A stretch of 64,000 bases of DNA from a virus, in the IMG/VR virus record IMGVR_UViG_3300013101_002049, positions 86,129-150,128 of that record. One strand, 5' to 3'. The translations under genes were made by a program, and so were the position numbers. Positions within the stretch are counted from its first letter, which is position 1; every line of letters starts with the position of its first letter. Below are positions 26,146-35,948 of the stretch, piece by piece. The notes under the pieces were generated by a model, which saw only the letters and a list, made by a program, of their open reading frames with translations, made no database searches and was not told where the DNA came from.

Positions 26146-26777
26146 AAATTCTTATAATAGGCTTTCAACGAGGTGGTACTACATTACTTAGGCGATTGAT
26201 GCATAATCATCCGGATGTACAATGTATGATTCATGAGAAGCGCATTTTAAATCGTAAAGATAATGGGGAATCGTTATTAAATGATTTAGACATAGATAAA
26301 ACTGGAAATTGGGGTGAGAAAGTACCGTGGAATTCTTCAGATGGATCTGAAATAATAATTTATGGTAAGAAATGGTTAGAAGAATTCGGGGATGAAGCCA
26401 GGATAGTTCATATAGTAAGACATCCGGTTGATAGTGGGTTGTCAAATCAAAGACTTGGTTGGATGCAACTAAACAGAGCTGTGGATAATGCTCAAAAATC
26501 TATACCTTTAGTAATAAACGCTTTTAAAAATGATAATAGATATTTGGCTATTGCTTTTGAAGATTTAGTTACTAATCCAGAAAAAGTATTGAAAAAAATA
26601 TTTAAGTTTTGCGTACTTAATGATGACGGGGCTTCCAGAGATATAAGTAATTTAAAAAAGAAAGATTTAAGATACTATGATGGTATAAAAGCTAGTAAAG
26701 CATATGAATATAAAAAGGTAGATAATTTGAATTGTAAAATACCTGATTATAGTAAAATACTGGAGTTAATAAAATGA
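26142..26777 (+). CDS. sulfotransferase-family protein
   Basis: 211 residues. The PAPS-binding 5' loop is clear at the N-terminus (IIGFQRGGTTLLRRLMHNHP) and the 3' phosphate motif follows (IVHIVRHPVDSGLSNQRLGW). Family members transfer sulfate from PAPS to hydroxyls or amines of sugars. In a glycosyltransferase island the obvious substrate is a glycan, a rare decoration for a phage. Starts with an ATGA overlap. Confidence 0.78.
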   Translation: MKILIIGFQRGGTTLLRRLMHNHPDVQCMIHEKRILNRKDNGESLLNDLDIDKTGNWGEKVPWNSSDGSEIIIYGKKWLEEFGDEARIVHIVRHPVDSGLSNQRLGWMQLNRAVDNAQKSIPLVINAFKNDNRYLAIAFEDLVTNPEKVLKKIFKFCVLNDDGASRDISNLKKKDLRYYDGIKASKAYEYKKVDNLNCKIPDYSKILELIK

Positions 26778-27751
26778 AGTATTTAATGTTGCGTGGCCAG
26801 GTACCAATTGATCGTGATCCAAAAGAGATAGTATTTGAATATTTAGAAGACATTGATGATGTTTGGACACAATTATTTTATGCTATATTAGATAAGGATG
26901 ATGAAGGTGAATTATGGTATTGGGGTGGTACACGAGAAAAAAAATTTACAGCGAATTTTGTAGAGCGCTGGGTACCAAATTATGACCAATACAAGACGAG
27001 TTTTATTCCTGATGTAATATTTTGTCGTGGGGGATTTCCAGAATATCATGTAGTTCTTCGAAGATTTCCTAACTCTATAAAGATTTATTATGGGGCTGGT
27101 AGAAGATTTTTACCCCAACCCGGTTTTTATGATTATGATATCATTTTGCAAGATTCACCAGAACAAGTACTGGAATGTCGAGAAAAATTTCCTAAAGCAT
27201 TGACTACATTATTTATTAAGCCAGCGGCTGATAATATATTTTATCCGATGCCTCATATTAAAAAAGAATATGATATTTGTTTTCCTGCTAATGCGGCTCA
27301 AACTTTTAAAGGTCATAAATTTGTGTATGACACTGTGCCAAGTGATATGACATTGTTAAATCTTGGTAATCGAAATGATAGATATAAGTACCCAGCCAAT
27401 GTTACTTCTTATAGAGTGTTAAGACCCAAAATGGCTGAAAATATAGCTAAATGTAAAGTGGGTATAGTAGCAGTTCAAAGTGAAATAGATTCATGCCCTA
27501 GAGTAATTCCAGAAATGTTAGCATGCGGCATTCCTATTGTCGCACTTGATAGAGTCCGGTTTTGGCGAGATAAATATATAGTCACTAGTGTTACTGGTGA
27601 ATTAACTACGTTGAATAAATTCTGGATAAAAGTAAGATTTGTACTTGATAATTTAGAAGAGTATGTACCGAGAAAATATTATGAAAATAATTTATCACTT
27701 GACTATGCTGCTAGATTTATAAAGGAGAAGATAAATGAAGTTAGCATTTAA
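26774..27751 (+). CDS. GT4-like glycosyltransferase
   Basis: 325 residues, GT-B type. KPAADNIFYPMP, DICFPANAAQTFKGHKFVYD, and near the C-terminus VQSEIDSCPRVIPEMLACGIPIVALD, matching the donor-site region PR-IPEMLACG of GT4 enzymes. The usual EGFG motif is replaced by SEIDSCPR. Overlaps both neighbours. Confidence 0.7.
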   Translation: MKYLMLRGQVPIDRDPKEIVFEYLEDIDDVWTQLFYAILDKDDEGELWYWGGTREKKFTANFVERWVPNYDQYKTSFIPDVIFCRGGFPEYHVVLRRFPNSIKIYYGAGRRFLPQPGFYDYDIILQDSPEQVLECREKFPKALTTLFIKPAADNIFYPMPHIKKEYDICFPANAAQTFKGHKFVYDTVPSDMTLLNLGNRNDRYKYPANVTSYRVLRPKMAENIAKCKVGIVAVQSEIDSCPRVIPEMLACGIPIVALDRVRFWRDKYIVTSVTGELTTLNKFWIKVRFVLDNLEEYVPRKYYENNLSLDYAARFIKEKINEVSI

Positions 27752-28685
27752 CGGATTAAATAGCGGATTAGGTAATAATGGTGGATCAAGAACAATTATT
27801 AAATGTTGTGAAGTTTTAAATAGTTTGGGACATAGTTGTGATATAATTGCTAATGTAGATAATTTTTCATGGTTTGATCATAAACCAGTTATAAATTATT
27901 TACCAACCAATTTGGATGCCATTATTTCAATAGCTGCTGTAGATGTACCACTTACTTTAAGAATAGCAGTCCCAGTTAAAGCTTGGTATATTAGAGGACA
28001 TGAATCATGGGCTAATCCAGAGCATCTTTTGGTGGATTATTATAAAAATGAAAATATTTTGAATGTAGTAAATTCAAATGGACTTAAACAATTATTGTCT
28101 ACGTGGGGCGCTGATTCCTATGTCATTTATCAAGGCATTGATTTTGATTGGTGGGAAGATAGAAAGTTACGTAAGGATGGTATAATACGTATAGGATGTT
28201 TATACGGATCAAAACTTACTAAACGTTGGCAAGATTTTGTTAAACTTCATAGCATACTTGGTGATGAAAAATATGAATACGTATCTATTGGAGACGTTAA
28301 ACCTAAATCGAATTTTATAAAAAAATCATGGGCTAATATAAATCATGATGAACTTTGTAATGTTTATAGTTCTTGTGATATATGGTTTGCACCTACTGAA
28401 CTAGAAGGTCTTCATAATGTTCCTATTGAGGCTGCTCTATGTGGATGTTTGATAGTGTGTGGTGATGAGCCTATGAATGGGATGATATATGATTATGCTT
28501 TTCCTAATAATACCGCAATGGTTTATGACAGGAAAGACATTAAGCATGCTGCTGAACTTATTAAAAATCCTAATTGGGAATTAATTGGTAGAATGCAAAA
28601 ACATATTAAAGAAAATATAGGATCACGCGAGACTAATATAAAGAAACTTGTGAAGTTATTGGAGATGACTGATGAAACTATATAA
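27735..28685 (+). CDS. GT4-like glycosyltransferase
   Basis: 316 residues. FNGLNSGLGNNGGSRTIIKC resembles the GT-B glycine-rich start, VIYQGIDFDWWE the interdomain motif, and APTELEGLHNVPIEAALCGCLIV the donor-binding E-x7-E motif. Overlaps the previous gene by 17 bp and the methyltransferase after it by 14 bp. Confidence 0.75.
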   Translation: MKLAFNGLNSGLGNNGGSRTIIKCCEVLNSLGHSCDIIANVDNFSWFDHKPVINYLPTNLDAIISIAAVDVPLTLRIAVPVKAWYIRGHESWANPEHLLVDYYKNENILNVVNSNGLKQLLSTWGADSYVIYQGIDFDWWEDRKLRKDGIIRIGCLYGSKLTKRWQDFVKLHSILGDEKYEYVSIGDVKPKSNFIKKSWANINHDELCNVYSSCDIWFAPTELEGLHNVPIEAALCGCLIVCGDEPMNGMIYDYAFPNNTAMVYDRKDIKHAAELIKNPNWELIGRMQKHIKENIGSRETNIKKLVKLLEMTDETI

Positions 28686-29241
28686 ACATAAAGATTATGA
28701 TAATTATAAAGCAGCCCAAATAGATAAAAATGTAAGAAAGTTAAAAAATATATGGGTTAAACCGAAAGAGATATCTTTAGTGGTCGGACATATAAATAAA
28801 TACATCCCTAATGCTAAATTTGGTATATGTCATGGTGTGAGAAATGCGTGGGAAGTTAAACAGTTTAGGAAATTATTAAATATAAATGTTATTGGCACTG
28901 ATATAGCACCATCGGTATCTAAATTTGAACATACACTAGAATGGGATTTTCATGAGGTAAAAGAAGAATGGGTTGGTAATGTGGATTTTATATATAGTAA
29001 TTCTTTCGATCATTCTTATGACCCTGGTATGTGTTTAGATAAATGGATGAGTTGCTTAACTAAAGATGGTATATGTTATATACATTGGATGAAAACTAAT
29101 GAAACTAAAATTGATGCTGCTGATTGTTTTGCAGCTTATCAAAAGGAATATCGAAAGATGTTTAATAAAAAATATAAGGTTATAGCTGAATTACCTAGTG
29201 CGGGGGGAACTCGTGTTATTTTTGCTATAAAGTCTAAATAA
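28672..29241 (+). CDS. class I SAM-dependent methyltransferase-like protein
   Basis: 189 residues. Weak Rossmann signature: FGICHGVRNAWEVKQF in place of the glycine-rich motif I, VIGTDIAP as motif II with acidic residue, DFIYSNSFDHSYDPGMCLDKW as the post-motif, and GICYIHW. This is typical of small sugar O-methyltransferases, but motif I lacks the usual GxGxG, so activity is uncertain. Confidence 0.6.
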   Translation: MKLYKHKDYDNYKAAQIDKNVRKLKNIWVKPKEISLVVGHINKYIPNAKFGICHGVRNAWEVKQFRKLLNINVIGTDIAPSVSKFEHTLEWDFHEVKEEWVGNVDFIYSNSFDHSYDPGMCLDKWMSCLTKDGICYIHWMKTNETKIDAADCFAAYQKEYRKMFNKKYKVIAELPSAGGTRVIFAIKSK

Positions 29242-29258
29242 AGAGGTAGGATTTAAAG

Positions 29259-29990
29259 ATGTGGGATCAATTAAGAGATATAAAGATGACAAGAAGTATA
29301 GATAATCTTGAAGAAGGCTGTTTAACTTTCGCTAAGACAGAAAAGCATTTACAAAAACTTAAAAATATAAATTTAAAGATTAGTGTTATGGTTCCTCATG
29401 ATATTGATTCTTCTGGTTTGCCTTCTAGCGTAAATATATATAAAGTAAGAAAGGGTGAAAATCTTAAAAATGTTTTTATACGTATCCATAATAGAATAAA
29501 TAAATATGTAGATCCAAAAGAGAATATTATAAGTTCTAAGGCAATTATTGATCCAACCGCGATAATTGGAATACCTGGAAATAATATAACCAAAATGGCT
29601 AATGGTCGAATAATTAATATGAAACATATGGGTAATGTTATAATCGAAGACTATGTTGAGGTACAGGCTTTATCAATTGTGCATAGATCTGTTTTTGATT
29701 CAACAATTATAAGAAAAAATGCACAAATTTTTGCAAAAGTTAACATTGGACATAATTGTGATATAGGAGAAAGCACTATTATTTGCCCAGGAAGTTTATT
29801 AGCTGGTGGAACTAAGGTTGGAAGTAATTGTTATATATGGCAAGGTGTTATAACTAGAAGTAATATATCTATATGTGATAATGTGATAATTGGAGCTGGG
29901 TCTTTAGTGTTAGATGATATTAAAAAACCTGGAGTTTATTTTGGAAGTCCGGTTAAATATATAAAACCTTATGATGAGGAAATACGATGA
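29259..29990 (+). CDS. hexapeptide-repeat acyltransferase (PglD/NeuD-like)
   Basis: 243 residues. After an N-terminal region of about 90 residues, the left-handed beta-helix begins (SSKAIIDPTAIIG, HMGNVIIEDYVEVQALSIVH, KVNIGHNCDIGESTIICPGS, NVIIGAGSLVLDDI, GVYFGSPVKYIKP). The likely catalytic His is in NIGHNCDIG. It probably acetylates an amino- or hydroxyl-sugar nucleotide. Confidence 0.72.
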   Translation: MWDQLRDIKMTRSIDNLEEGCLTFAKTEKHLQKLKNINLKISVMVPHDIDSSGLPSSVNIYKVRKGENLKNVFIRIHNRINKYVDPKENIISSKAIIDPTAIIGIPGNNITKMANGRIINMKHMGNVIIEDYVEVQALSIVHRSVFDSTIIRKNAQIFAKVNIGHNCDIGESTIICPGSLLAGGTKVGSNCYIWQGVITRSNISICDNVIIGAGSLVLDDIKKPGVYFGSPVKYIKPYDEEIR

Positions 29991-30463
29991 ATATAATTGG
30001 TAATAAATTTGAACATGGAGAAGAATTTGAAATAGGTTATTTTAATGTAATTGGTAATAATGTTAAAGTGGGTAGTTATGTAAAGATTGGCCATCATTGT
30101 ATAATTGAGGATAATGTAGAAATTGCGGATAACGTTATACTTCAAGGAAATATTAAAATAGCTGAAGGAGCAGTTATTGGTAATAATTGCGTATTAAAGC
30201 ACGGTACTATTTTAACAAATAAAACAACCCTTAAAGATGACGTTTTTATGGGGCCTAATACGATTACACTTGGAGGCACACATGAAAGAAAAACTGAGCA
30301 TGGTACTATCATAGGAAATAGATGTTATATTGGTGGAGGTACTCAAATAGCCGCAAATAAAAAATTATGTGATGATGTAACGGTCGGAGCCCTTTCATTT
30401 GTTAATAGAAATATAGTTAAACCTGGACTATATGTTGGTATTCCTGTAAGGAGTCTTCGATGA
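29987..30463 (+). CDS. hexapeptide-repeat acetyltransferase
   Basis: 158 residues, almost all left-handed beta-helix repeats: VKVGSYVKIGHHCIIEDNVE, IAEGAVIGNNCVLKHGTIL, DDVFMGPNTITLGGTHERKT, NRCYIGGGTQIA, and the closing PGLYVGIPVRSLR. Similar in plan to WlbB-type sugar acetyltransferases. Starts with an ATGA overlap, so it is coupled to the preceding acyltransferase. Confidence 0.72.
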   Translation: MNIIGNKFEHGEEFEIGYFNVIGNNVKVGSYVKIGHHCIIEDNVEIADNVILQGNIKIAEGAVIGNNCVLKHGTILTNKTTLKDDVFMGPNTITLGGTHERKTEHGTIIGNRCYIGGGTQIAANKKLCDDVTVGALSFVNRNIVKPGLYVGIPVRSLR

Positions 30464-31389
30464 AAATACTATTATTAAATCCTAATCGCATTAAACGTCA
30501 TAATTGGGGGCATCAATTATTTAAAAACGAATTATCTAATTACCATGATGTTACCTATTATGGAAGCGGATTTTCTGGTTATAATAAAAATCTAACAGTA
30601 TCAGAAGTAATAAAACAATTTAATATACCTTTTGATTTAATTTTAACTTATGAAGCTAAATGGAGTTCATTTGCACGTGGTTTGAAAAATGTGGGAGATA
30701 TTCCAAAAGCACATATTCAAATTGATTATTCAAAAGCTACGAAAACATGGAATGGTGCGGCTAAAAAGGAAAATGTTGAAAGGTTTTTAAATAAAAATAA
30801 ATATGATATATTTTTTGTAACCTCGACTTCAAATCAAAGTGCTTTTAAAAAAAGTTTAAAAACTGATAAGGTGTTTGTTTTGCCGTTTTCGGTAGATACA
30901 ACGATATATAAAGATCAAAATCTTAAAAGAGATATCGATGTTATGGCAACTTATAGTACACATATTGGAGTATATCCTAATAGAAAGAATATACAGAATT
31001 TGATTAAGAAAATGAATTTAAAATCTTTTACTTCACGCGTACTTCATAGAGCTTATGTGAAAGCTATTAATCGGTCTAAAATTTTCATTATTAGTAATAA
31101 TTTTAATAAACGATTGAGTATGAAATATACTGAAGCTATGGCTTGTGGAGCTATGGTTTTAGCGGATGAACCAGAAGATTTAGAATTACAAGGATTTAAA
31201 AATGGTAAACATTTAGTATTATATAAAGATTTAAAGGATATGAAGAAAAAAATATCATATTATCTTAAACATGATGAGGAACGCCAAAAAATAGCCAATC
31301 AGGGAATGAAATTTGTACAGAATAATCATAGTTGTAAAAAGAGAGTGGAACAATTCACTGAAATAATTAAACGGGAGCTTAACATATGA
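30460..31389 (+). CDS. CgeB-like glycosyltransferase
   Basis: 309 residues. DLILTYEAKWSSFARGLKN and AHIQIDYSKAT in the N-domain; VFVLPFSVDTTIYKD, RDIDVMATYSTHIGVYPNRK, and KRLSMKYTEAMACGAMVLAD (E-x7-E-like donor site), ending LKHDEERQKIANQGMKFVQ, which is the pattern of the glycosyl transferase group 1_2/CgeB family. Starts and ends in 4-bp overlaps. Confidence 0.75.
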   Translation: MKILLLNPNRIKRHNWGHQLFKNELSNYHDVTYYGSGFSGYNKNLTVSEVIKQFNIPFDLILTYEAKWSSFARGLKNVGDIPKAHIQIDYSKATKTWNGAAKKENVERFLNKNKYDIFFVTSTSNQSAFKKSLKTDKVFVLPFSVDTTIYKDQNLKRDIDVMATYSTHIGVYPNRKNIQNLIKKMNLKSFTSRVLHRAYVKAINRSKIFIISNNFNKRLSMKYTEAMACGAMVLADEPEDLELQGFKNGKHLVLYKDLKDMKKKISYYLKHDEERQKIANQGMKFVQNNHSCKKRVEQFTEIIKRELNI

Positions 31390-31953
31390 AAAAAATAAAT
31401 TTAGGCACCTCTGTTAAATGGCAAGCTGTTGATAAAAGAGACGTATTGGATGTTCGTGAAAAAAGTTTTGAATGATATGCCATTTCCTAAAGGGTTAATA
31501 TTAGAAATAGGCTGTGCATCAGGTAATTTTTTTAATATATTACGCAATAAGAATTTTAAAAATAATCGTTATATTGGAATAGATTTAGATTCACGGCAAA
31601 TAGAAAAAGCTAGAAGTAATTTTCCTAAAGAAGATTTTATTTGTGGTAATGTATTAGATGATAAATTTAATAAGCTTATAAAATCGGCTAATATTATAGT
31701 ATCTTTTGAAGTATTAGAGCATATAGATTTGGATAAAAAATTGTTTAATAAAATTAAAAGTAATACTCCTATTATATTCTCAGTTCCAAATTTTAAATAC
31801 AGAAGTACATTTCCTGATGGTCATAAAAGATGGTTTGATTTGGATGGGTGGATAGATAGATATAAAGACATTATAGATATTAGTGAAGTATGGTCTATTA
31901 AACATTATAAAAAAGATCGAAAAATATTTGTTTTTCAATCTACTAGGAGATAG
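31386..31953 (+). pseudogene. SAM-dependent methyltransferase with an apparent +1 frameshift
   Basis: The expected start is the ATG at 31386, in an ATGA overlap with the previous stop like its neighbours. That frame reads MKKINLGTSVKWQAVDK and then hits a stop. Shifting by one base at the A-run 31434-31437 continues as ETYWMFVKKVLNDM into a normal methyltransferase: LILEIGCASGNFFNIL (motif I), YIGIDLDSRQIEKA (motif II), IIVSFEVLEHID, ending at 31953. Either a real frameshift, a programmed slip or a sequencing error. Without repair, translation would have to start at the TTG at 31429 (174 residues). Confidence 0.7.
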
Positions 31954-31955
31954 TA

Positions 31956-33017
31956 ATGAAAATATTTTTAGTAGGTGGAGCTAGACCAAATTTTATAAAA
32001 ATAGCCCCAATCACCAGAGCTTGTATTAAATTTGATATGGAATACAAACTTATTCATACCGGGCAGCATTATGATTTTAATATGTCGGAATTATTTTTTG
32101 AGCAATTAAAAATAAAAAGTCCAGACTATAATTTGAATGTAGCCTCATCCACTCATGCTGATCAGACTGCTAAAATTATGCAAAGATTCGAAAAAATATG
32201 TTTAATGGATACGCCTAATGTGGTGATTGTTGTAGGAGATGTTAACTCCACTTTGGCCTGTTCGATTGTAGTTTCAAAGATAGAAAATATTAAATTAGCT
32301 CATGTTGAAGCGGGATTACGTTGTTTTGATAGACGTAAGCCAGAAGAAATAAATCGGGTAGTGACCGATGTGTTATCAGATTATTTATTTGTTACTAATG
32401 ATGGTGCTGTAAAAAATCTTACAAAAGAAGGTATAGAAAGAGAAAAAATATTTCTGGTTGGTGATACTGTTATTGACAGCTTAATTCATAGCTTACCTAA
32501 GATAAAGACTTCTGTTGGAGATGATTATGTTTTAGTAACTATACACAGACCGTTAAGTACAGATAAAAAAGATCGTTTAGAAACTATTTTGAAAGCTTTA
32601 GTAAAAATATCTAAAGATATAAATATAGTTTTTCCTATACACCCTAGAACTCTAAATAAAATAGAGCAATTTAATCTTCAAAGCTATATCAAAAAGTTAA
32701 ATATAATAGAACCTGTAGGTTATTTAGATTTTTTGTCGTTATTGGTGAATTCTAAAGCAGTTGTCTCCGATTCTGGAGGATTACAGATTGAAACGTCTTT
32801 TTTAGGAATCCCATGTATTTCTATAATGAATAGTACAGCTAATTTATATACGTTGAATCAAGGCACCAATGTATTAGTGAGTTATGATGTGGAAGATATA
32901 TACACACAATTAATGAGGGTGATAGGAACAAATTGTGTGCTTTATAGAGATAAACTTACTGATGGAAAGTCAGCAGAGCGAATATTAAAAATACTTATGG
33001 AGAAAGAATATGTTTAA
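31956..33017 (+). CDS. UDP-HexNAc 2-epimerase (WecB/WbpI-like)
   Basis: 353 residues, full family length. Signatures: GGARPNFIKIAPITRA, LIHTGQHYDFNMSELFFEQL, VVGDVNSTLACSIV, HVEAGLRCFDRRKPEEINR, VTIHRPLSTDKK, FPIHPRT and SDSGGLQIETSFLGIPC. It interconverts UDP-GlcNAc-type and UDP-ManNAc-type sugars. Given WbpB- and WbpD-like neighbours it could be the WbpI-type epimerase acting on a diacetamido-uronic acid; sequence alone cannot separate the two. Confidence 0.85.
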   Translation: MKIFLVGGARPNFIKIAPITRACIKFDMEYKLIHTGQHYDFNMSELFFEQLKIKSPDYNLNVASSTHADQTAKIMQRFEKICLMDTPNVVIVVGDVNSTLACSIVVSKIENIKLAHVEAGLRCFDRRKPEEINRVVTDVLSDYLFVTNDGAVKNLTKEGIEREKIFLVGDTVIDSLIHSLPKIKTSVGDDYVLVTIHRPLSTDKKDRLETILKALVKISKDINIVFPIHPRTLNKIEQFNLQSYIKKLNIIEPVGYLDFLSLLVNSKAVVSDSGGLQIETSFLGIPCISIMNSTANLYTLNQGTNVLVSYDVEDIYTQLMRVIGTNCVLYRDKLTDGKSAERILKILMEKEYV

Positions 33018-33642
33018 TCGCATACTTTGTTTAGGAGCGCATACAGATGATGGAGAGTTTGGATGTGGTGGAACATTAGCTAAATTTATTGGTGAAAATA
33101 AAGAAGTATATTATGCTACATTTTCATTTGCTGAAAAATCTTTAATTAAAGGATTTACTAATGATTCAACACATAAAGAGATTTTAGAAGCAACTTCGAT
33201 TTTAGGATTGAATAAAGATAATCTCATTACTTTTAATTATGAAGTTCGAAAATTTGATAGTTATCGCCAAGATATATTGGAAGATATGGTTAAATTAAAT
33301 AGTCGATTAAAACCAGATTTAGTGCTCACGCATAATACCCAGGATACACATCAGGATCATGAAGTTATTTGTAAGGAAAGTTTTAGAGCTTTTAAACAAA
33401 CTTCATCTATTTTTGGATATGAATCATTTAAAAATAATCGGAGATTTAATTCAGATATCTATATCGAGTTATTAGATAAGTATATAGATATAAAATTAAA
33501 AGCCATTCAATGTTATAAATCACAGATAGTTAAGAAAGAAAGTAATACTTTTATAATTAAGCAAGCAGCGATGGTTAGAGGTGCAAATATTGGATGTAAA
33601 TATGCAGAATGTTTTGAAAATATTAAATTTATAATGAGGTAA
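33010..33642 (+). CDS. PIG-L/LmbE-family deacetylase
   Basis: 210 residues. The zinc motif AHTDDGEFGCGGTLAKF (AHxDD) is at the N-terminus, HNTQDTHQDHEVICKES provides the second HxxH-type ligand set, and YESFKNNRRF follows. The family removes N-acetyl groups from GlcNAc-containing substrates. It overlaps the epimerase by 8 bp, so a deacetylation step on the same sugar is likely. Confidence 0.8.
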   Translation: MFNRILCLGAHTDDGEFGCGGTLAKFIGENKEVYYATFSFAEKSLIKGFTNDSTHKEILEATSILGLNKDNLITFNYEVRKFDSYRQDILEDMVKLNSRLKPDLVLTHNTQDTHQDHEVICKESFRAFKQTSSIFGYESFKNNRRFNSDIYIELLDKYIDIKLKAIQCYKSQIVKKESNTFIIKQAAMVRGANIGCKYAECFENIKFIMR

Positions 33643-33649
33643 TAATAAA

Positions 33650-34528
33650 ATGAAATTTGCTCTAATAGGGGCTGCTGGATATGTAGCTCCAAGACATATG
33701 CAAGCTATTTATGAAACTGGAAATGATTTAGTAGCAGCATTAGACCCCCATGATTCTGTTGGTATATTGGATCGTTATTTTTTTAATTGTGAGTTTTTTA
33801 CTGAAACTGAAAGGTTTGATAGGCATTTGGAAAAATTGCGTAGAGAAGGTGAGAGGGTGCATTATATTAGTATCTGTTCGCCAAATTATTTACATGATGC
33901 TCATTGTAGATTAGCTCTTAGAGTTGGATCGAACGCTATTTGTGAAAAGCCTTTAGTATTAAATCCTAGAAATATAGATCAGTTGGTAGAATTAGAGAAA
34001 GAATATAATAAAAAAGTTTATGTAGTTTTGCAATTAAGATTGCAGAAAGAACTATTGAAACTTAAATCAGAGTTAGATAACACATATCGAGTGGTGGATA
34101 TAAAATATATTACCCCCAGAGGTCAGTGGTATTTTAGATCTTGGAAAGGTGATGAAAATAAATCTGGTGGATTAGCTTCTAATATAGGAGTGCATTTATT
34201 TGATATGGTTATTTGGTTGTTTGGAAAAGTAGAGGATTTTGTGATAAGTAAAAAAATAAACAATAAGGTAGTGGGTACATTACTATTAGAAAGAGCCAAG
34301 GTAAAATTTATGTTATCTACTGATAATCAAGATTTGCCGGATGGTTATGAATTTTATAGATCTATAACTATTGATGGTAATCCTATTAAGTTTGATAAAA
34401 ATTTTACTCATTTACATACAGATATCTACAAAAATATATTGAATGGAGATGGTTTTGGCTTAGAAGATGCTAGACCTTCAATAGATTTGGTTTACAAAAT
34501 AAGGAAGTTGAATAATGTGGTGTCATAA
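33650..34528 (+). CDS. Gfo/Idh/MocA dehydrogenase, WlbA/WbpB-like
   Basis: 292 residues. N-terminal NAD site [55 protein letters not shown], and the family's [10 protein letters not shown] (EKP catalytic Lys). [22 protein letters not shown] is the usual C-domain motif. It matches WlbA/WbpB, which oxidises C3 of UDP-GlcNAc uronic acid. It directly precedes a WbpD-like acetyltransferase. Confidence 0.82.
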   Translation: MKFALIGAAGYVAPRHMQAIYETGNDLVAALDPHDSVGILDRYFFNCEFFTETERFDRHLEKLRREGERVHYISICSPNYLHDAHCRLALRVGSNAICEKPLVLNPRNIDQLVELEKEYNKKVYVVLQLRLQKELLKLKSELDNTYRVVDIKYITPRGQWYFRSWKGDENKSGGLASNIGVHLFDMVIWLFGKVEDFVISKKINNKVVGTLLLERAKVKFMLSTDNQDLPDGYEFYRSITIDGNPIKFDKNFTHLHTDIYKNILNGDGFGLEDARPSIDLVYKIRKLNNVVS

Positions 34529-35000
34529 ATCTTCATATATAGATGACTGTGTAATTGGCGAAGGTACTAAAATATGGCATTTTTGTCATATTTATAACTC
34601 AATTATAGGTAAGAATTGTGTTATAGGTCAAAACGTGATGATAGGCCCAGATGTAAAGGTTGGTAATGGCTGTAAAATACAAAATAATGTATCATTGTAT
34701 AAGGGCATTGTATTAGATGACGATGTATTCATAGGGCCGTCAGCTGTTTTTACTAATGTAATTAATCCACGGTCTTTTATAAATAGAAAAGCTGAATTTT
34801 TAAATACATTTATTCATAAGGGCGCTACTATTGGAGCTAATGCTACCGTATTATGTGGCGTCACTATTGGAGAATATTCTTGTGTAGCAGCTGGGGCTGT
34901 GGTAACTAAAAATGTTGATCCTTATACATTAGTTGTTGGTAATCCTGCTAAATATACAAAAATGATTGGCTGCGATTTTAATTTGAATGGGGTAATATAA
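34515..35000 (+). CDS. WlbB/WbpD-like N-acetyltransferase
   Basis: 161 residues. Strong match to the WbpD pattern: [95 protein letters not shown]. This family adds the 3-N-acetyl group to UDP-2-acetamido-3-amino-glucuronate. Overlaps the dehydrogenase by 14 bp. The aminotransferase (WbpE) and the WbpA oxidase needed in between are not in this window. Confidence 0.85.
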   Translation: MWCHKSSYIDDCVIGEGTKIWHFCHIYNSIIGKNCVIGQNVMIGPDVKVGNGCKIQNNVSLYKGIVLDDDVFIGPSAVFTNVINPRSFINRKAEFLNTFIHKGATIGANATVLCGVTIGEYSCVAAGAVVTKNVDPYTLVVGNPAKYTKMIGCDFNLNGVI

Positions 35001-35001
35001 T

Positions 35002-35934
35002 TTGAAAGATTTTAAAAAAGGCTTAGGAAAAATATTAGTTATCGGTGATTTAATGCTAGATAATTATATATTGGGAACTGTTGATAGGGTTTCTCCAGAG
35101 GCACCAGTACCGGTAGTTCGTGTAGATAAAGAAACATTAACACTCGGGGGATCAGCGAACGTTGTAAACAATTTCTGTGGGTTAGGAGTAAAACCCTTAA
35201 TTTGTGGTGTAGTTGGTTCTGATATTAACGCAGGGCATATATTATCTATGTTAAGTGAAAAAGATTTATTTATAGATGGTATTATAATTGATGGTGATAG
35301 ACCTACAACGATTAAGACTAGGGTGGTTGGAAACGATCAACAAGTAGTGCGTATTGATTACGAGAAAATATCCACAGTAAATAATCGTATTACTAAAGAG
35401 ATGTTAAATTTTGTACAGACAAACAAAAGAAGTATTGATATGATAATCATTTCTGATTATGGTAAAGGTGTTGTTTCACGTCAGCTTATTGTTGAATTGA
35501 CAGCTATAAGTGGATCTATACCAATTTTAGTTGATCCACATGTTACCAATTTCAAACATTATGTTGGGATTACAGGTTTAACACCTAATCATCATGAGGC
35601 TGGTGATTTTTGCGGTTTTAAATTGACTAATGATGAACGAGTAATTAAAGCAGGCGATTATATTTTAGATAAGTTAAAATGTGAATATGTATTGATTACT
35701 AGAGGTTCTGAAGGCATGACATTATGTACAAAGTCTGATGTGTTTCATATATCTACAGTTGCTCAAGAGGTATATGATGTTTCTGGCGCCGGGGATACGG
35801 TTATTAGTGTATTTGCTTATGGATTAGTACAAGGTATGTCATTATTTGAATCAGCTAAACTATCTAATAAAGCTGCTGGAATTGTGGTTGGTGAACGAGG
35901 GACCTCAGTTATTACGAAGGAGAAATTATTATAG
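35002..35934 (+). CDS. PfkB-type sugar kinase, HldE kinase-domain-like
   Basis: 310 residues from a TTG start, chosen because it follows GGGG by 9 nt; no in-frame ATG fits better. VIGDLMLDNYILGTVDRVSP and EAPVPVV are diagnostic for the D-glycero-D-manno-heptose-7-phosphate kinase domain of HldE; LGGSANVVNN, GLTPNHHEAG and the ATP/anion site DVSGAGDTVISVFAYGL follow. Only the kinase half is here; a nucleotidyltransferase follows as a separate gene. Confidence 0.82.
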   Translation: MKDFKKGLGKILVIGDLMLDNYILGTVDRVSPEAPVPVVRVDKETLTLGGSANVVNNFCGLGVKPLICGVVGSDINAGHILSMLSEKDLFIDGIIIDGDRPTTIKTRVVGNDQQVVRIDYEKISTVNNRITKEMLNFVQTNKRSIDMIIISDYGKGVVSRQLIVELTAISGSIPILVDPHVTNFKHYVGITGLTPNHHEAGDFCGFKLTNDERVIKAGDYILDKLKCEYVLITRGSEGMTLCTKSDVFHISTVAQEVYDVSGAGDTVISVFAYGLVQGMSLFESAKLSNKAAGIVVGERGTSVITKEKLL

Positions 35935-35948
35935 TTGGAGGTGTATAA

